From: J054 sp965223095
GTDB lineage: Bacteria; Pseudomonadota; Gammaproteobacteria; Steroidobacterales; GCA-2729495
Reading direction: 5' to 3'
DNA: 64,000 nucleotides
NCBI GenBank assembly: GCA_965223095.1
Contig: OZ244979.1
Coordinates: 1,364,001-1,428,000 of the forward strand
The notes beneath the pieces were generated by a model that worked only from the letters and a program-made list of their open reading frames with translations, ran no database searches and had not been told where the DNA came from. The position numbers and the translations under genes were made by a program. The first letter of the stretch is position 1, and the number at the start of each line of letters is the position of its first letter. Below, one piece after another: positions 34,704 to 43,913 of this stretch.

Positions 34704-34776
34704 TGTACGTTGTCAGGGGATTCCGGACTTCAGGCGGCCTGATTTAAGAGAGAGTTTCGACTCATCAGGTTTATCG

Positions 34777-35760
34777 TCATGCAGCTTTCTGGCGGTAGTA
34801 TAGCCGACGCCGCTTCTCGATCGTTTTCAGTTTGATTTTCCTCCTTTGGTCCAGGATCGTTTGGCCCCGACCCGTGTACACGTCCTCCGGGGTCAGGTTG
34901 TTCAGACTCTCGTGGTAGCGCTCGGTGTTGTAGTAGTCGACGAACTCGGCAAGGCGGGCCTTCAGGTCGCCAGGCAGATAGTAGTTTTCGAGCAGCACCT
35001 GGTTCTTCAGCGAGCGATGCCAACGTTCGATCTTGCCTTGGGTCATCGGGTGATACGGCCGGCCCCGAGTGTGCGACATGCCGCGTTCCTCAAGCCAGTC
35101 TTTCAGCTCGGCTGAGACGTAGGATGGGCCATTGTCGGATAACAGCCGTGGTCGATGCCTGAGGTTCACCGATTCCAACCCACTGGCCTTGAGCGCCAAC
35201 TCGAGTGTGTCGCTGACGTCCTTGGCCGACATGCCATCGCACCGCTTCCAGGCCAGGATGTAGCGTGAGCAATCGTCCAGCACCGTCGACAGATAGAACC
35301 AGCCCCAGCCCATCACTTTCAAGTAGGTAAAGTCGGTCTGCCACAGCTGGTTCGGTGCCGTGGTTGGATGCTGGAACTTATCAGCCGCCTTCATCAGGAT
35401 GAAGGCCGGGCTGGTGATCAGGTCATGGGCCTTCAACAGCCTGTAGACACTGGACTCCGAGACGAAGTAGCCGTTCGTCTCGGTGTATCGCACCGCAAGC
35501 TCGCGGGCTGAGAGCTCCGGCTTCTCCAAGGCCAGCTCGAGGATCGATTCCCGGACCTTGTCCGGGATCCGGCGCCAGGCTTTCTCGACGCGTGGTTGTT
35601 CGTCGATCAGCGCCTCGTCACCGCCTTCGCGATAACGCTCGTACCAGCCGTAGAACGTCGACTTCGGGATGCCCAGTTGATCCAGTGTTCTCCGTACCGA
35701 CAAGGACGAGTTCTCAACGAGATCGATGATCTCGCGTTTCTCGGAGGCCGGGTACCTCAT
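34777..35760 (-). CDS. IS3-family transposase OrfB (DDE integrase)
   Basis: 327 residues. An HTH-like N-terminus (RTLDQLGIPKSTFYGWYERY) precedes the rve integrase core with the three acidic residues: D in LWQTDFTYLKV, D in RLLSDNGPSYVSA, E in HPMTQGKIERWHRSLKNQ. The end (FVDYYNTERYHESLNNLTPEDVYTGRG) is standard. No frameshift or stop, so probably active. The ATG overlaps the orfA stop (ATGA), and the frame stays open upstream to the A7 slippery run. It would be made mainly as the OrfAB fusion. Confidence 0.95.
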   Translation of the reverse strand: MRYPASEKREIIDLVENSSLSVRRTLDQLGIPKSTFYGWYERYREGGDEALIDEQPRVEKAWRRIPDKVRESILELALEKPELSARELAVRYTETNGYFVSESSVYRLLKAHDLITSPAFILMKAADKFQHPTTAPNQLWQTDFTYLKVMGWGWFYLSTVLDDCSRYILAWKRCDGMSAKDVSDTLELALKASGLESVNLRHRPRLLSDNGPSYVSAELKDWLEERGMSHTRGRPYHPMTQGKIERWHRSLKNQVLLENYYLPGDLKARLAEFVDYYNTERYHESLNNLTPEDVYTGRGQTILDQRRKIKLKTIEKRRRLYYRQKAA

Positions 35761-36122
35761 GTATCGTCGCCCCCAGCCCCGTAGCTGCTTTTTTTCAGCA
35801 AGCGGTTCTCAAGCAGGGTCTCGGCCAGGGCCTCCTTGAGCTGGGCTGCTTCGCCGCGTAATGCTTTGACCTCGTCGCTGTTGGCCTCCCGCGCTGTGTC
35901 TCCGGCGAGACGTTTCTTGCCGGCTTCCAGAAACTCCTTTGACCAACGGTAATACAGGTTCTGGTTGATGCCTTCCTTGCGGCACAGCTCGGCAACGCTG
36001 GATTCGCCTCGAAGACCTTCCAGTACAATCCGGATCTTGTCTTCAGCTGAATACCGTCGGCGGGTTGCACGGCGGATATCTCGTATCGCCTTCTCGGCGC
36101 TGTCTTTCTTCTTTGTCATCAT
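35757..36122 (-). CDS. IS3-family OrfA (HTH)
   Basis: 121 residues. Helix-turn-helix of the transposase_8 type (RRRYSAEDKIRIVLEGLRGE, VAELCRKEGINQNLYYRWSKEFLEAGKKRL) followed by a leucine-rich helix (LRGEAAQLKEALAETLLENRLLKKS) used for dimerisation. The A7 run encoding the LKKS segment is the usual site of programmed -1 frameshifting to orfB. The start lies about 80 bases inside the right inverted repeat. Confidence 0.93.
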   Translation of the reverse strand: MMTKKKDSAEKAIRDIRRATRRRYSAEDKIRIVLEGLRGESSVAELCRKEGINQNLYYRWSKEFLEAGKKRLAGDTAREANSDEVKALRGEAAQLKEALAETLLENRLLKKSSYGAGGDDT

Positions 36123-36266
36123 CGTTCCTCTTGAAGGTAACGATGAGTCAAATGTCTCTCTTATTCAAACAGCCTGTTTGGTCCGACTACTGCTGACGGC
36201 GCACAATCCCCTGACAACGTACACCAGCCACGATACGGATTGGAAGTTTCACGGGCAGTCCTTAAT

Positions 36267-36282
36267 CTGTATGAATATACAG
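36267..36282. promoter_or_regulatory. LexA-type SOS box
   Basis: CTGTATGAATATACAG fits the gammaproteobacterial LexA consensus CTGT-N8-ACAG, with an AT-rich centre and TATAG following. It lies 43 bases outside the IS3 right end and 88 bases before the membrane-fusion gene at 36371. It could regulate that operon or be left over from an SOS gene removed when elements inserted here. Confidence 0.6.
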
Positions 36283-36370
36283 TATAGTAGCGGAAAGCCG
36301 GAATAACTGCTGCTGTCTCGCACTTATATACTTGCGTCCACCAAGACCTGGCGTTCCATTGAAGGACTAA

Positions 36371-37498
36371 ATGAATAAGCGTTTGCTTCTGATCTTGCTG
36401 CTGATCGCGGTTGTCGGTATTGCCGCTTTCCTTTGGTCCCTGCGGCCCGGGCCAGTGAAGGTGGCCGTGGCGGAGGTTTCTCGCGGCACCGTTCGCGCGA
36501 GCGTATCGAATACCCGCGCGGGCACCGTGGATGCTTGTCGGCGCGCGCGACTGGCGCCGGCGGTGGGCGGCAAGTTGGCCAAGTTGCCGGTGCGCGAGGG
36601 TGATGCGGTGACTGAATCGCAAGCCATGCTAGAACTTTGGAACGACGATTTGCAGGCCGAATTGTTGTTCGCCCAGCGTGACGCGAAGGCGGCGCGGGCA
36701 CGGTCTGATGAGGCTTGCGTTCGCGCCGATGTCGCGGCGCGCGAAGCCAAGCGCCTCGTACGCTTGAGGGAGCGCGGTCTGACCTCGGAAGAATCCACGG
36801 ATCGTGCCGAAGGTGACGCGAAGGCTCTGGCAGCCGGCTGTAAGGCGGCCCGCGCCGCGAGCCTGGTGACCGATGCGCGGGTCAATGTGGCGGAAGCGCA
36901 TCTAGAACGCACCATACTTCGCGCGCCCTTTGATGGCGTTATCGCCGAGATTAACGGCGAGCTGGGGGAATTTGTGACCCCGTCACCCATCGGTATTCAA
37001 ACGCCGCCCACGGTAGATTTGATTGACGATAGTTGTTTGTACATTAGCGCGCCCATTGATGAAGTCGATGCCCCGGCCGTGCGCGCTGGCCAAGCCGCGG
37101 TGATTACCATGGACGCATTCGCTGATCAGGAATTTCCGGGTGTTGTGCGGCGAGTGGCGCCCTATGTGTTAGATCAAGAAAAACAAGCACGCACGGTAGA
37201 AATTGAAGCGGAGATACTGGAACGGGACGGCGCGAATCTCCTCCCGGGCTATAGCGCTGACGTGGAGGTCTTGCTTGAAACTCGTGAAGACGTGTTGCGC
37301 GTGCCGACCCAAGCCCTGATCGAAGGCCGCAGGGCTTTAGTGCTCACGGGCGGCGTCCTGGAGGAACGCGAAATTGTTCGCGGCCTATCCAATTGGGAGT
37401 TTGTTGAAGTGCAAGACGGTTTGGTCGCGGGCGACATCATTGTCTTGTCGGTCGACCGCGACGGCGTGGTTGATGGGGCCGCCGCGGAAGCCGAGTAG
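36371..37498 (+). CDS. Periplasmic membrane-fusion (adaptor) protein of an ABC exporter
   Basis: 375 residues. N-terminal membrane anchor (LLLILLLIAVVGIAAFLW, 4-22), then the biotinyl-lipoyl half-motif (RLAPAVGGKLAKLPVREGDAV), an alpha-hairpin (about 95-180) with many Ala/Arg, the second lipoyl half (RTILRAPFDGVIAEINGELGEFV) and beta-barrel and membrane-proximal parts to the end. It is a MacA/HlyD-like adaptor that would link the inner-membrane pump to an outer-membrane channel. A GAAGGA-type ribosome site precedes the ATG. It starts a four-gene run with an ATPase and two MacB-like permeases. No outer-membrane factor gene is adjacent. Confidence 0.9.
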   Translation: MNKRLLLILLLIAVVGIAAFLWSLRPGPVKVAVAEVSRGTVRASVSNTRAGTVDACRRARLAPAVGGKLAKLPVREGDAVTESQAMLELWNDDLQAELLFAQRDAKAARARSDEACVRADVAAREAKRLVRLRERGLTSEESTDRAEGDAKALAAGCKAARAASLVTDARVNVAEAHLERTILRAPFDGVIAEINGELGEFVTPSPIGIQTPPTVDLIDDSCLYISAPIDEVDAPAVRAGQAAVITMDAFADQEFPGVVRRVAPYVLDQEKQARTVEIEAEILERDGANLLPGYSADVEVLLETREDVLRVPTQALIEGRRALVLTGGVLEEREIVRGLSNWEFVEVQDGLVAGDIIVLSVDRDGVVDGAAAEAE

Positions 37499-37688
37499 CT
37501 CAGCCAATGTCTCGCCTGCCGGCAGCCAGTTTTCTCGAGTCAGCGTATTTGCTTATGCGCCATGAGAAAGCTTCGCGACTAGAAACCAGGTGTTCGGGCC
37601 CTGGGAGCCATGATGAATTTTGGGTTTTTGTCGCCGCGGCTTGTTTTCGAAGCCACCGCCCTGGTGATAGAACAGGTAACTCAGCGCC

Positions 37689-38366
37689 TTGATTGAGCTA
37701 CGCGGTCTTTGTCGTGATTTTCAAGTGGGCGATCAAGTCGTGCATGCCTTGGATCATGTGGACTTGAAAATTCCGGCTGGTGAATATGTATCCATCATGG
37801 GTCCGTCGGGGTCTGGCAAGTCAACATTGCTAAACATCTTGGGCTTACTCGATACACCGACGGCTGGTGAGTATTTTCTAGATGGTGAAAATACCTCGGG
37901 CATGGCTGACGAACATTTGGCTGCAACCCGGCAATCCAAGATCGGTTTTGTTTTTCAATCATTTCATTTGGTTCCCCGGCTGAGCGCCTTCGAGAATGTC
38001 GAGTTGCCGATGGTTTTGCAGGGGCAGCAGCCCAGTGAGCGCCGCGAACAGGGTCGTGCGGCCCTAGAGCGCGTGGGCTTAGGCCACCGTATCGACCACC
38101 GGCCCAATCAGTTGTCAGGCGGCGAGCGTCAGCGGGTGGCGATTGCCCGTGCCATTGTCATGCAGCCGAAGCTGTTATTGGCCGATGAGCCCACCGGGAA
38201 TCTCGATAGCCAATCTGGCCAAGAAATCGTCGCGATCGTTGAGGAGCTGAATGCTCAAGGGTTAACGCTATTGGTGGTGACCCATGACCCATCCATCGGG
38301 AGTCGCGCGGGGAGGCAATTACGATTTCGCGACGGGCGTTTGGCCCAGGACACTCGCGCGTCGTGA
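37689..38366 (+). CDS. ABC transporter ATP-binding protein (MacB/LolD type)
   Basis: 225 residues from a TTG start; no ATG fits the conserved N-terminus (IELRGLCRDFQVGDQVVHAL). Walker A GPSGSGKST near 37-45, Q-loop VFQSFHLVPRL, ABC signature LSGGERQRVAIARAI, Walker B LLLADEPTGNLDS, H-loop LLVVTHD. All catalytic motifs are intact. It would power the two permeases that follow. AGGTAAC lies about 10 bases upstream. Its TGA overlaps the GTG of the next gene. The 190 bases before it hold no gene I can support. Confidence 0.93.
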   Translation: MIELRGLCRDFQVGDQVVHALDHVDLKIPAGEYVSIMGPSGSGKSTLLNILGLLDTPTAGEYFLDGENTSGMADEHLAATRQSKIGFVFQSFHLVPRLSAFENVELPMVLQGQQPSERREQGRAALERVGLGHRIDHRPNQLSGGERQRVAIARAIVMQPKLLLADEPTGNLDSQSGQEIVAIVEELNAQGLTLLVVTHDPSIGSRAGRQLRFRDGRLAQDTRAS

Positions 38367-39571
38367 GGTTTGTCGACCTGAACCGAATGGCCGCCGGCGC
38401 CTTGTTCCGCTATCCGGGGCGCACCTTCATGATGTTAATTGCCACCGCTATCGGGGTGGCTGCGGTGTTGGTGCTAACTTCCCTCGGCGAAGCCGCGCGC
38501 AATTTTGTCACCGCCGAGTTTCAATCTTTGGGCACGGACCTAATCATCGTTTTTCCGGGCCGTTCTGAAACCAGTGGCGCCGGACCCGGGATGATGTTGG
38601 CGCAAACACCGCGGGATTTAACCCTGGACGATGCTCGGGCAAGCCTGCGCAGTCCCTACGTTAGCCTGGTGGCGCCGGTCATCGTTGGCGCGGCGGTGGT
38701 TAGTCGCGGCAGCCTAGAGCGGGATGTGAGCGTTTTGGGGACCACGGGCGACTTTCAGATTATTCGGCAATGGACCATGGCCTTGGGAAAATTTTTACCT
38801 GATGTAGACATGGATCGTACTGCTCCGGTTTGTGTGATCGGCGCGGTTATCCGCCGCGAGTTATTTCGCGACGATCCACCTTTGGGACAATGGTTGCGGG
38901 TTGGCGATCGCCGTTGCCGGGTTAGTGGTGTATTGGAGGAGCAGGGCCAGTCGGTGATGATCGACGTGGACGAAGTCGTGATCGTGCCCGTGGCGAATGC
39001 TCAAGCCATGTTCGATTCACCTGGTTTATTTCGCATGCTGCTACAAGCCAGCAGCCGAGATTCGATTCAAGCGGCTAAACGTGACGTGCGGCGCATCATT
39101 ACCGAGCGCCATTATGGCGAAGAGGATGTCACGGTGATTACCCAGGACGCGGTGCTGTCAACCTTCGACGGCATTTTTGGCACCTTGACTCGCGCCTTAG
39201 CTGGTATTGCGTCCATTAGTTTGATTGTCGCCGGCGTGCTGATCATGAACGTCATGCTGGTGGCGGTTAGCCAACGCACTGCGGAGGTCGGCCTATTAAA
39301 AGCTTTAGGCGCAACGCGCCAGCAGATTATTGGCCTGTTTGTCACCGAAGCCCTATTTCTAGCGGCCATGGGCGCTGTTGTGGGAATTGCGCTGGGCTAC
39401 TCGCTCATTGGCTTAATGCATGCGCTCTATCCGTCCCTAAACTTTGTTCCGCCGCTATGGGCCATCGCGGGTGCGCTGTTGGTTGCTGTTGCTTGCGGGG
39501 TGTTCTTCGGCATTTTGCCCGCGCGCCGAGCGGCGGACTTGGATCCAATTTCTGCATTAACGAGCCGCTGA
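38363..39571 (+). CDS. MacB/FtsX-like ABC permease 1
   Basis: 402 residues from a GTG that overlaps the ATPase stop. N-terminal membrane helix (TFMMLIATAIGVAAVLVLTSLG), a large MacB-type periplasmic domain (about 45-270) and three C-terminal helices of the FtsX family (LAGIASISLIVAGVLIMNVM, FVTEALFLAAMGAVVGIAL, and the LWAIAGALLVAVACGVFFG helix ending ILPARRAADLDPISAL). It would act as a mechanotransmission permease moving a substrate from periplasm outward. Pairs with the next gene as a likely heterodimer. Confidence 0.9.
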   Translation: MRFVDLNRMAAGALFRYPGRTFMMLIATAIGVAAVLVLTSLGEAARNFVTAEFQSLGTDLIIVFPGRSETSGAGPGMMLAQTPRDLTLDDARASLRSPYVSLVAPVIVGAAVVSRGSLERDVSVLGTTGDFQIIRQWTMALGKFLPDVDMDRTAPVCVIGAVIRRELFRDDPPLGQWLRVGDRRCRVSGVLEEQGQSVMIDVDEVVIVPVANAQAMFDSPGLFRMLLQASSRDSIQAAKRDVRRIITERHYGEEDVTVITQDAVLSTFDGIFGTLTRALAGIASISLIVAGVLIMNVMLVAVSQRTAEVGLLKALGATRQQIIGLFVTEALFLAAMGAVVGIALGYSLIGLMHALYPSLNFVPPLWAIAGALLVAVACGVFFGILPARRAADLDPISALTSR

Positions 39572-39572
39572 G

Positions 39573-40772
39573 ATGATTGGTCGCGATTTACTACGCTTTA
39601 CGGTGGTTTCTGCCTTGTCCCATCGATTGCGCAGCATTCTTACCGCTTTGGGGATCGCCATCGGTGTGACTGCCGTGGTGCTGCTCACGTCCATTGGCTC
39701 GGGTCTGCGCGACTATATGTTGGCCGAGTTCACGCAATTCGGCACCAACATCATTGCCATCAATCCCGGTGTCAGCACGACCTTCGGCGCATCAACGGGG
39801 GTGATTAATACGCAACGCCCCTTGACCATTGACGATGCGGAAGCGCTCAAGCGCTTGCCCTACGTGGCCGCTGCGGTACCCGCCGTACAAGGTAACGCTT
39901 CGGTGGAGGGTAACGGTCGCGAACGCCGGGTCACCATCAGCGGCGTGGGACCGCAAATGCCCACCGCCTTCTCATTTAAGGTGGCCTTGGGCGAGTTTCT
40001 TCCGCCGGATGATCCCCGCGCCCCGCGCGCCCTGGCGGTGCTTGGCAGCAAAGTGCGCGATGAACTATACGGCGGACTAAATCCCTTGGGCGACCGCATT
40101 CGGGTTGGCGGCGACCGTTATCGAGTGATCGGGGTCATGGAGTCCAAGGGCACCGTGTTTGGTTTCGATTTGGACGATGCCGTGTACATTCCCGCTGCGC
40201 GGGGGCTAGAGCTATTCAACCGCGAAAGCCTATTCGAGATCGACGTACTGTATACCGAAGCCGCCGCCGTGGACGAAGTCGCCAAGAGTGTAAAGCGCCT
40301 ACTAATCGCTCGTCACGGTGGCGAGGATTTCACCATCACCACGCAGCAGCAAATGCTGGAAGTTCTGGGTTCGGTGCTCAATGTCGTGACTTTCGCCGTC
40401 GGGGCCTTGGGCAGCATTTCTTTACTGGTGGGCGGGGTTGGAATTTTTACCATTATGACCATCGCGATTCGCGAGCGGACCTTCGAGATCGGCTTGTTGC
40501 GTGCGGTAGGCGCGAAGCGCGCGCAGGTGCGCAACGTCTTTATGGGAGAGTCGATTCTCTTGGCGGGTGTTGGGGGTCTGATCGGCTTATTTATCGGCGC
40601 CACAATCATCGAAGTACTGCGTTGGGCTTTTCCGTCCATGCCGGTGTCCTATTCGATACCCTATGCGGCGGCGGCGGAATTGTTGTCCTTAGTGATTGGC
40701 CTTTTGGCGGGCGTGGTGCCGGCGCTGCGGGCAGCGCGCATGGATCCGGTGGAGGCGTTGCGGGCTGAATAG
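39573..40772 (+). CDS. MacB/FtsX-like ABC permease 2
   Basis: 399 residues with the same build as permease 1: N-terminal helix (LTALGIAIGVTAVVLLTSIGSG), periplasmic domain with the GTNIIAINPG motif, and C-terminal FtsX helices (LGSISLLVGGVGIFTIMTIA, GESILLAGVGGLIGLFIGAT, ELLSLVIGLLAGVVPALRAA) ending ARMDPVEALRAE. One base separates it from the previous gene. Two non-identical permeases with one ATPase suggest a heterodimeric pump. Substrate unknown; antimicrobial peptide or lipoprotein export are the usual roles in this family. Confidence 0.9.
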   Translation: MIGRDLLRFTVVSALSHRLRSILTALGIAIGVTAVVLLTSIGSGLRDYMLAEFTQFGTNIIAINPGVSTTFGASTGVINTQRPLTIDDAEALKRLPYVAAAVPAVQGNASVEGNGRERRVTISGVGPQMPTAFSFKVALGEFLPPDDPRAPRALAVLGSKVRDELYGGLNPLGDRIRVGGDRYRVIGVMESKGTVFGFDLDDAVYIPAARGLELFNRESLFEIDVLYTEAAAVDEVAKSVKRLLIARHGGEDFTITTQQQMLEVLGSVLNVVTFAVGALGSISLLVGGVGIFTIMTIAIRERTFEIGLLRAVGAKRAQVRNVFMGESILLAGVGGLIGLFIGATIIEVLRWAFPSMPVSYSIPYAAAAELLSLVIGLLAGVVPALRAARMDPVEALRAE

Positions 40773-40829
40773 GTCTCGCCAGCTTTTCGGCGGCGCGCTA
40801 AAATCTGTTGAATCTGGTTTGGAAAATAA

Positions 40830-41456
40830 CTAGTAGTTCATCGCCAATTGATCTTCGTAACGCGCGAGTTCATCTTGCCGCAGTGCTTTTTGTTCTATGA
40901 GCTCGCTGATCTCGGTTTCTAGGCGTCTCTGTTCTTCCGCGAGTCGCTTGGTTGTCGCGAGTAAGCTCACGCGCTCTTCGACGGTTCGTCCGTCGGCGAC
41001 CAAGTCAGCGCTCGCCTGGATGAGCTCCTCGTCGATGTCTTCTATTCGTTGCTGTTTCGCCGATAGCCGTCTTTCGATTTGGCGGACGCTCGTTTGCAGG
41101 CCATAGAGTTGGTGGCCTGATAAATACGCTTCGGTAAATTCCGCTTCGAGATCGCGGGGGCAGACACCACGATAGTTGCCACCGCGAGCACCAAAGTCAA
41201 ATCCGTTCTCGGGACGGCAGAATTCACGCAGTCCAGCCGCGCGACCTTCCTGATAGACTTGCAAGTCTGGGCTGACGCCATGTTTAACGCAGGCTTTCCG
41301 ATATACGCCAATACGATCGCCACTGTAGCCGCGCACACCATCTTCATAGCCGATGGATCGCCAATCGCTGACTAAGCACTCGTTCTCACTCATGGTGGAG
41401 CAGCCGGCTAACACAACAGTTAGTCCTGCCATCATCAGTATCGAATTGACACGCAT
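40830..41456 (-). CDS. DUF2799-type lipoprotein
   Basis: 208 residues with a lipoprotein signal (MRVNSILMMAGLTVVLAGC, lipobox LAGC). Residues about 20-110 match DUF2799: WRSIGYEDGVRGYSGDRIGVYRKACVKHG, YQEGRAAGLREFC, NGFDFGARGGNYRGVCP. A coiled coil follows (about 118-200). It faces the periplasm, attached to a membrane. Function of the family is unknown. Transcribed away from the exporter operon, which ends 58 bases away (convergent). Confidence 0.85.
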   Translation of the reverse strand: MRVNSILMMAGLTVVLAGCSTMSENECLVSDWRSIGYEDGVRGYSGDRIGVYRKACVKHGVSPDLQVYQEGRAAGLREFCRPENGFDFGARGGNYRGVCPRDLEAEFTEAYLSGHQLYGLQTSVRQIERRLSAKQQRIEDIDEELIQASADLVADGRTVEERVSLLATTKRLAEEQRRLETEISELIEQKALRQDELARYEDQLAMNY

Positions 41457-41617
41457 CTTCGTAGCTCCTGGTAGGTCTACGCAGGCGCAGGGGCGACCTG
41501 CCGCATTGCCCTAACGATAGTCCTAGGCATGTTGCCCTAGTGTGAAGGCGGTCACGAATTCGCTATGGATCAAGCGTTAGCGGGCTGCATTCGAAAACTG
41601 ATGCTCGGTTTTGATCT

Positions 41618-43837
41618 CTACCAAGCATAAGACACATGCGCGAAGGCATTGAAGCCTGCACCGGCTAGCCGGCTACCCACGGCAACATCGGAGGGCATCA
41701 CCCGATTAAATCCGGATACATGGGATGTGTAGTTCTTATCGAATAGATTTTCTACGCCCATGCGCACTTGCAGACCGCCGTCGCTTAACCAATGGGCGTA
41801 AAGGTTTACGATTCCCCAGCCGGCAGTGGCTGCATTGCTGGAACGTGGCTCATCTAAAACGATGCTCCGCGACAATTTCTTTTGGCGCGCCGCCAGGACG
41901 TTTTCAACCGTAATCGCCCAGTTGCTTTGATCATAAGTCACTGCAAGGCGGCCATTAAGGGGCGCGATGCGGTAAAGGTTGTCCCGCAGCGTGGTGTTCT
42001 TGCCGCGCACATAGCTGATCATGGCGTCGAGGATTAACTCTTCGGAAAGCTGGAATCGAAACGGCGCGTCAATACCGTAGATTTCTGCGTTTGTATTTGT
42101 GAACTGTAAAGGCGTCGGGTCACCATTGGCGCCACCACTGACCGCGTTCGCGATCGGGTTGGTGCTGGCTACGCCTTGGATGTAACCATCGATATCTCGA
42201 TAGAAGATTCTTGGATTAAAGTTGCCACGGGAAAAGCGCCATTCAAGACCAAATTCCACTTGATCCGAAAGCTCTGAATCTAGCTCCACATTTCCCACGT
42301 AATTGTTCAAGTCACCGAGGCCGGAATTAATCTCTAAAGGAATCCACAAGTAGCGTTCGATATACGAAGGGGCCCGGGTCTTACGCGCATAGCCAAACCC
42401 TAGCAACAGATCGTCGCTCAGTGAAAAATCCATGCGCAACACCGCCTCGAAGTTATTGTCGGTTTGATCGGTGTCGGCATTGTTTAAATTGTTGCGTAAG
42501 GCGGCCACGGCGCAGGGTGGCGTGCCAGGCGCGAAAATACCCGCGTCGCAGAGTTGCGCTGGTTGAGCGTCTACCCGGTCAGAGTCAGACTCGGTACGTT
42601 GATAGCGCACACCGAGCTCGATAAACAAACGGTCGCTGATATCCGTGTAATATTCTGCGAATACGCCGAGATTGTCTTGGCTCGCATTGTTGAAGTTCTG
42701 CACGAAGAACGGCGCTACATCAGGATCCTGTACCCGGCCCGTATGCTCTTCAAGATTACCGTCGAGGCCGAAGCCCAACTCGCCCCGGGCAAGCTTGATG
42801 TTGCTCTTGAGCGCAAATCCCAGTGCATTCGAGTCCACGTCGACGAAGCGTCGCTCGGCGCCAAGAAAAGGTGGCAGCGGCAAAGACGAATTGTCGGGCG
42901 GCGTGCGCAACTGAAAGTTATTCATCCGGTGATCAACCTTGGTATAGAACACTCGCGCGGAGATATTGAGTTCACCTAAGTTGGTGCCATAGCCAAGATT
43001 CACCCGGTGGGTTTTAAAAAATTCGATGTCTAGCGGCAAGGCAGGCGTGCCGGTCAAGTCGGTATTGGTATAGGAATAATCCAAACCAATATTGCTGTCA
43101 TTCCAGCGATAGCCGTAGCCGGCACCGAGGGTTAAGCGCTCGTAGTCGGTACCGCCGATGGTGCCATCGCCAAACTCTTTGTCATCGCCCTGCTCAAAGC
43201 TGCCGGTGGCTTGGTAGCGGTGGCTGCTATTGGCACCGCCCAACATGCTCGACAGTGAGTAGCCGTCATTGCTCATGTATGAACCGACGATATCGCCCTG
43301 GCTGACGAAGTTCTGCGCGGCAGTAAATTCGGCTTTCTTCGACTGGGCGTCAATAAGCCCGCCGATCCCGGGTCCTGAGCTCACAGGCGCAATTCCACGA
43401 GTTAAGGTTACTTGCTGCGTCAAACCGGGTGGCATGTAGTGCATGGGCGAGTCCATCCAGTTCAGCCCGCCGGGTGTCACCCTCATATCGTCGACCAACA
43501 CATTCAGCCGGGGACCGAAGAGCCCACGGTATTGGGCTTGACCGCTGATGGGGCCATTGCTGTTTACTGCGGCACCCGGCAAACGGCCGATAATTTCCAT
43601 TGAGTCGGGGGACGGTGCTACGCCCACGCCCGGCGCGATATCGGTGGTTTGCTTGCGGCCTGCAGACCCAATGACCAGTACCTCGGGTAAGCGCGCGCTG
43701 GCTTCTGCTTCGTTCTCAGATGCGGCGACTGCGGGCATGCCGATGGTAGAAAAAATTGTGATGCATACGCTGGTGAAAAGCACCCATCGCATTCTTGTTG
43801 TGCGTGAAATCTGACCCTTAAGCAACTTGTGCTCCAT
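41618..43837 (-). CDS. TonB-dependent receptor, probably copper (OprC/NosA-like)
   Basis: 739 residues. Signal peptide ends near TIGMPAVAA (about 39). The plug region (LPGAAVNSNGPISGQAQYRG, LNVLVDDMRVTPGGLNWMDSP, VTLTRGIAPVSSGPG) precedes a 22-strand-type barrel that ends FNAFAHVSYAW with a C-terminal aromatic. The GLNWMDSPMHYMPP stretch and VDHRMNNFQLRTPP recall copper receptors OprC and NosA; this is from memory. Upstream and co-directional lies a Cys/His-rich exported protein, consistent with metal uptake. GAGG lies 8 bases before the ATG. Confidence 0.88.
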   Translation of the reverse strand: MEHKLLKGQISRTTRMRWVLFTSVCITIFSTIGMPAVAASENEAEASARLPEVLVIGSAGRKQTTDIAPGVGVAPSPDSMEIIGRLPGAAVNSNGPISGQAQYRGLFGPRLNVLVDDMRVTPGGLNWMDSPMHYMPPGLTQQVTLTRGIAPVSSGPGIGGLIDAQSKKAEFTAAQNFVSQGDIVGSYMSNDGYSLSSMLGGANSSHRYQATGSFEQGDDKEFGDGTIGGTDYERLTLGAGYGYRWNDSNIGLDYSYTNTDLTGTPALPLDIEFFKTHRVNLGYGTNLGELNISARVFYTKVDHRMNNFQLRTPPDNSSLPLPPFLGAERRFVDVDSNALGFALKSNIKLARGELGFGLDGNLEEHTGRVQDPDVAPFFVQNFNNASQDNLGVFAEYYTDISDRLFIELGVRYQRTESDSDRVDAQPAQLCDAGIFAPGTPPCAVAALRNNLNNADTDQTDNNFEAVLRMDFSLSDDLLLGFGYARKTRAPSYIERYLWIPLEINSGLGDLNNYVGNVELDSELSDQVEFGLEWRFSRGNFNPRIFYRDIDGYIQGVASTNPIANAVSGGANGDPTPLQFTNTNAEIYGIDAPFRFQLSEELILDAMISYVRGKNTTLRDNLYRIAPLNGRLAVTYDQSNWAITVENVLAARQKKLSRSIVLDEPRSSNAATAGWGIVNLYAHWLSDGGLQVRMGVENLFDKNYTSHVSGFNRVMPSDVAVGSRLAGAGFNAFAHVSYAW

Positions 43838-43913
43838 GACCTAGTCCTCGTGACAGTGGTGACCACCGCGCGCTGGAGCGCTCGGCGAGACAAAAACAGG
43901 TTTCTTGGGAGAA

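Larger units (their letters stand above)
34704..36223 (-). mobile_element. Complete IS3-family insertion sequence, 1520 bp
   Basis: Bounded by perfect 19-base terminal inverted repeats TGTACGTTGTCAGGGGATT, left at 34704-34722 and, as reverse complement, right at 36205-36223, beginning TG and ending CA as in IS3. It encodes orfA (35757-36122) and orfB (34777-35760) on the minus strand. An A7 run on the coding strand (within 35789-35795) allows a -1 frameshift into an OrfAB fusion, since the orfB frame is open from there. Flanking bases CCC and CCA are not a clean duplication. Confidence 0.92.
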
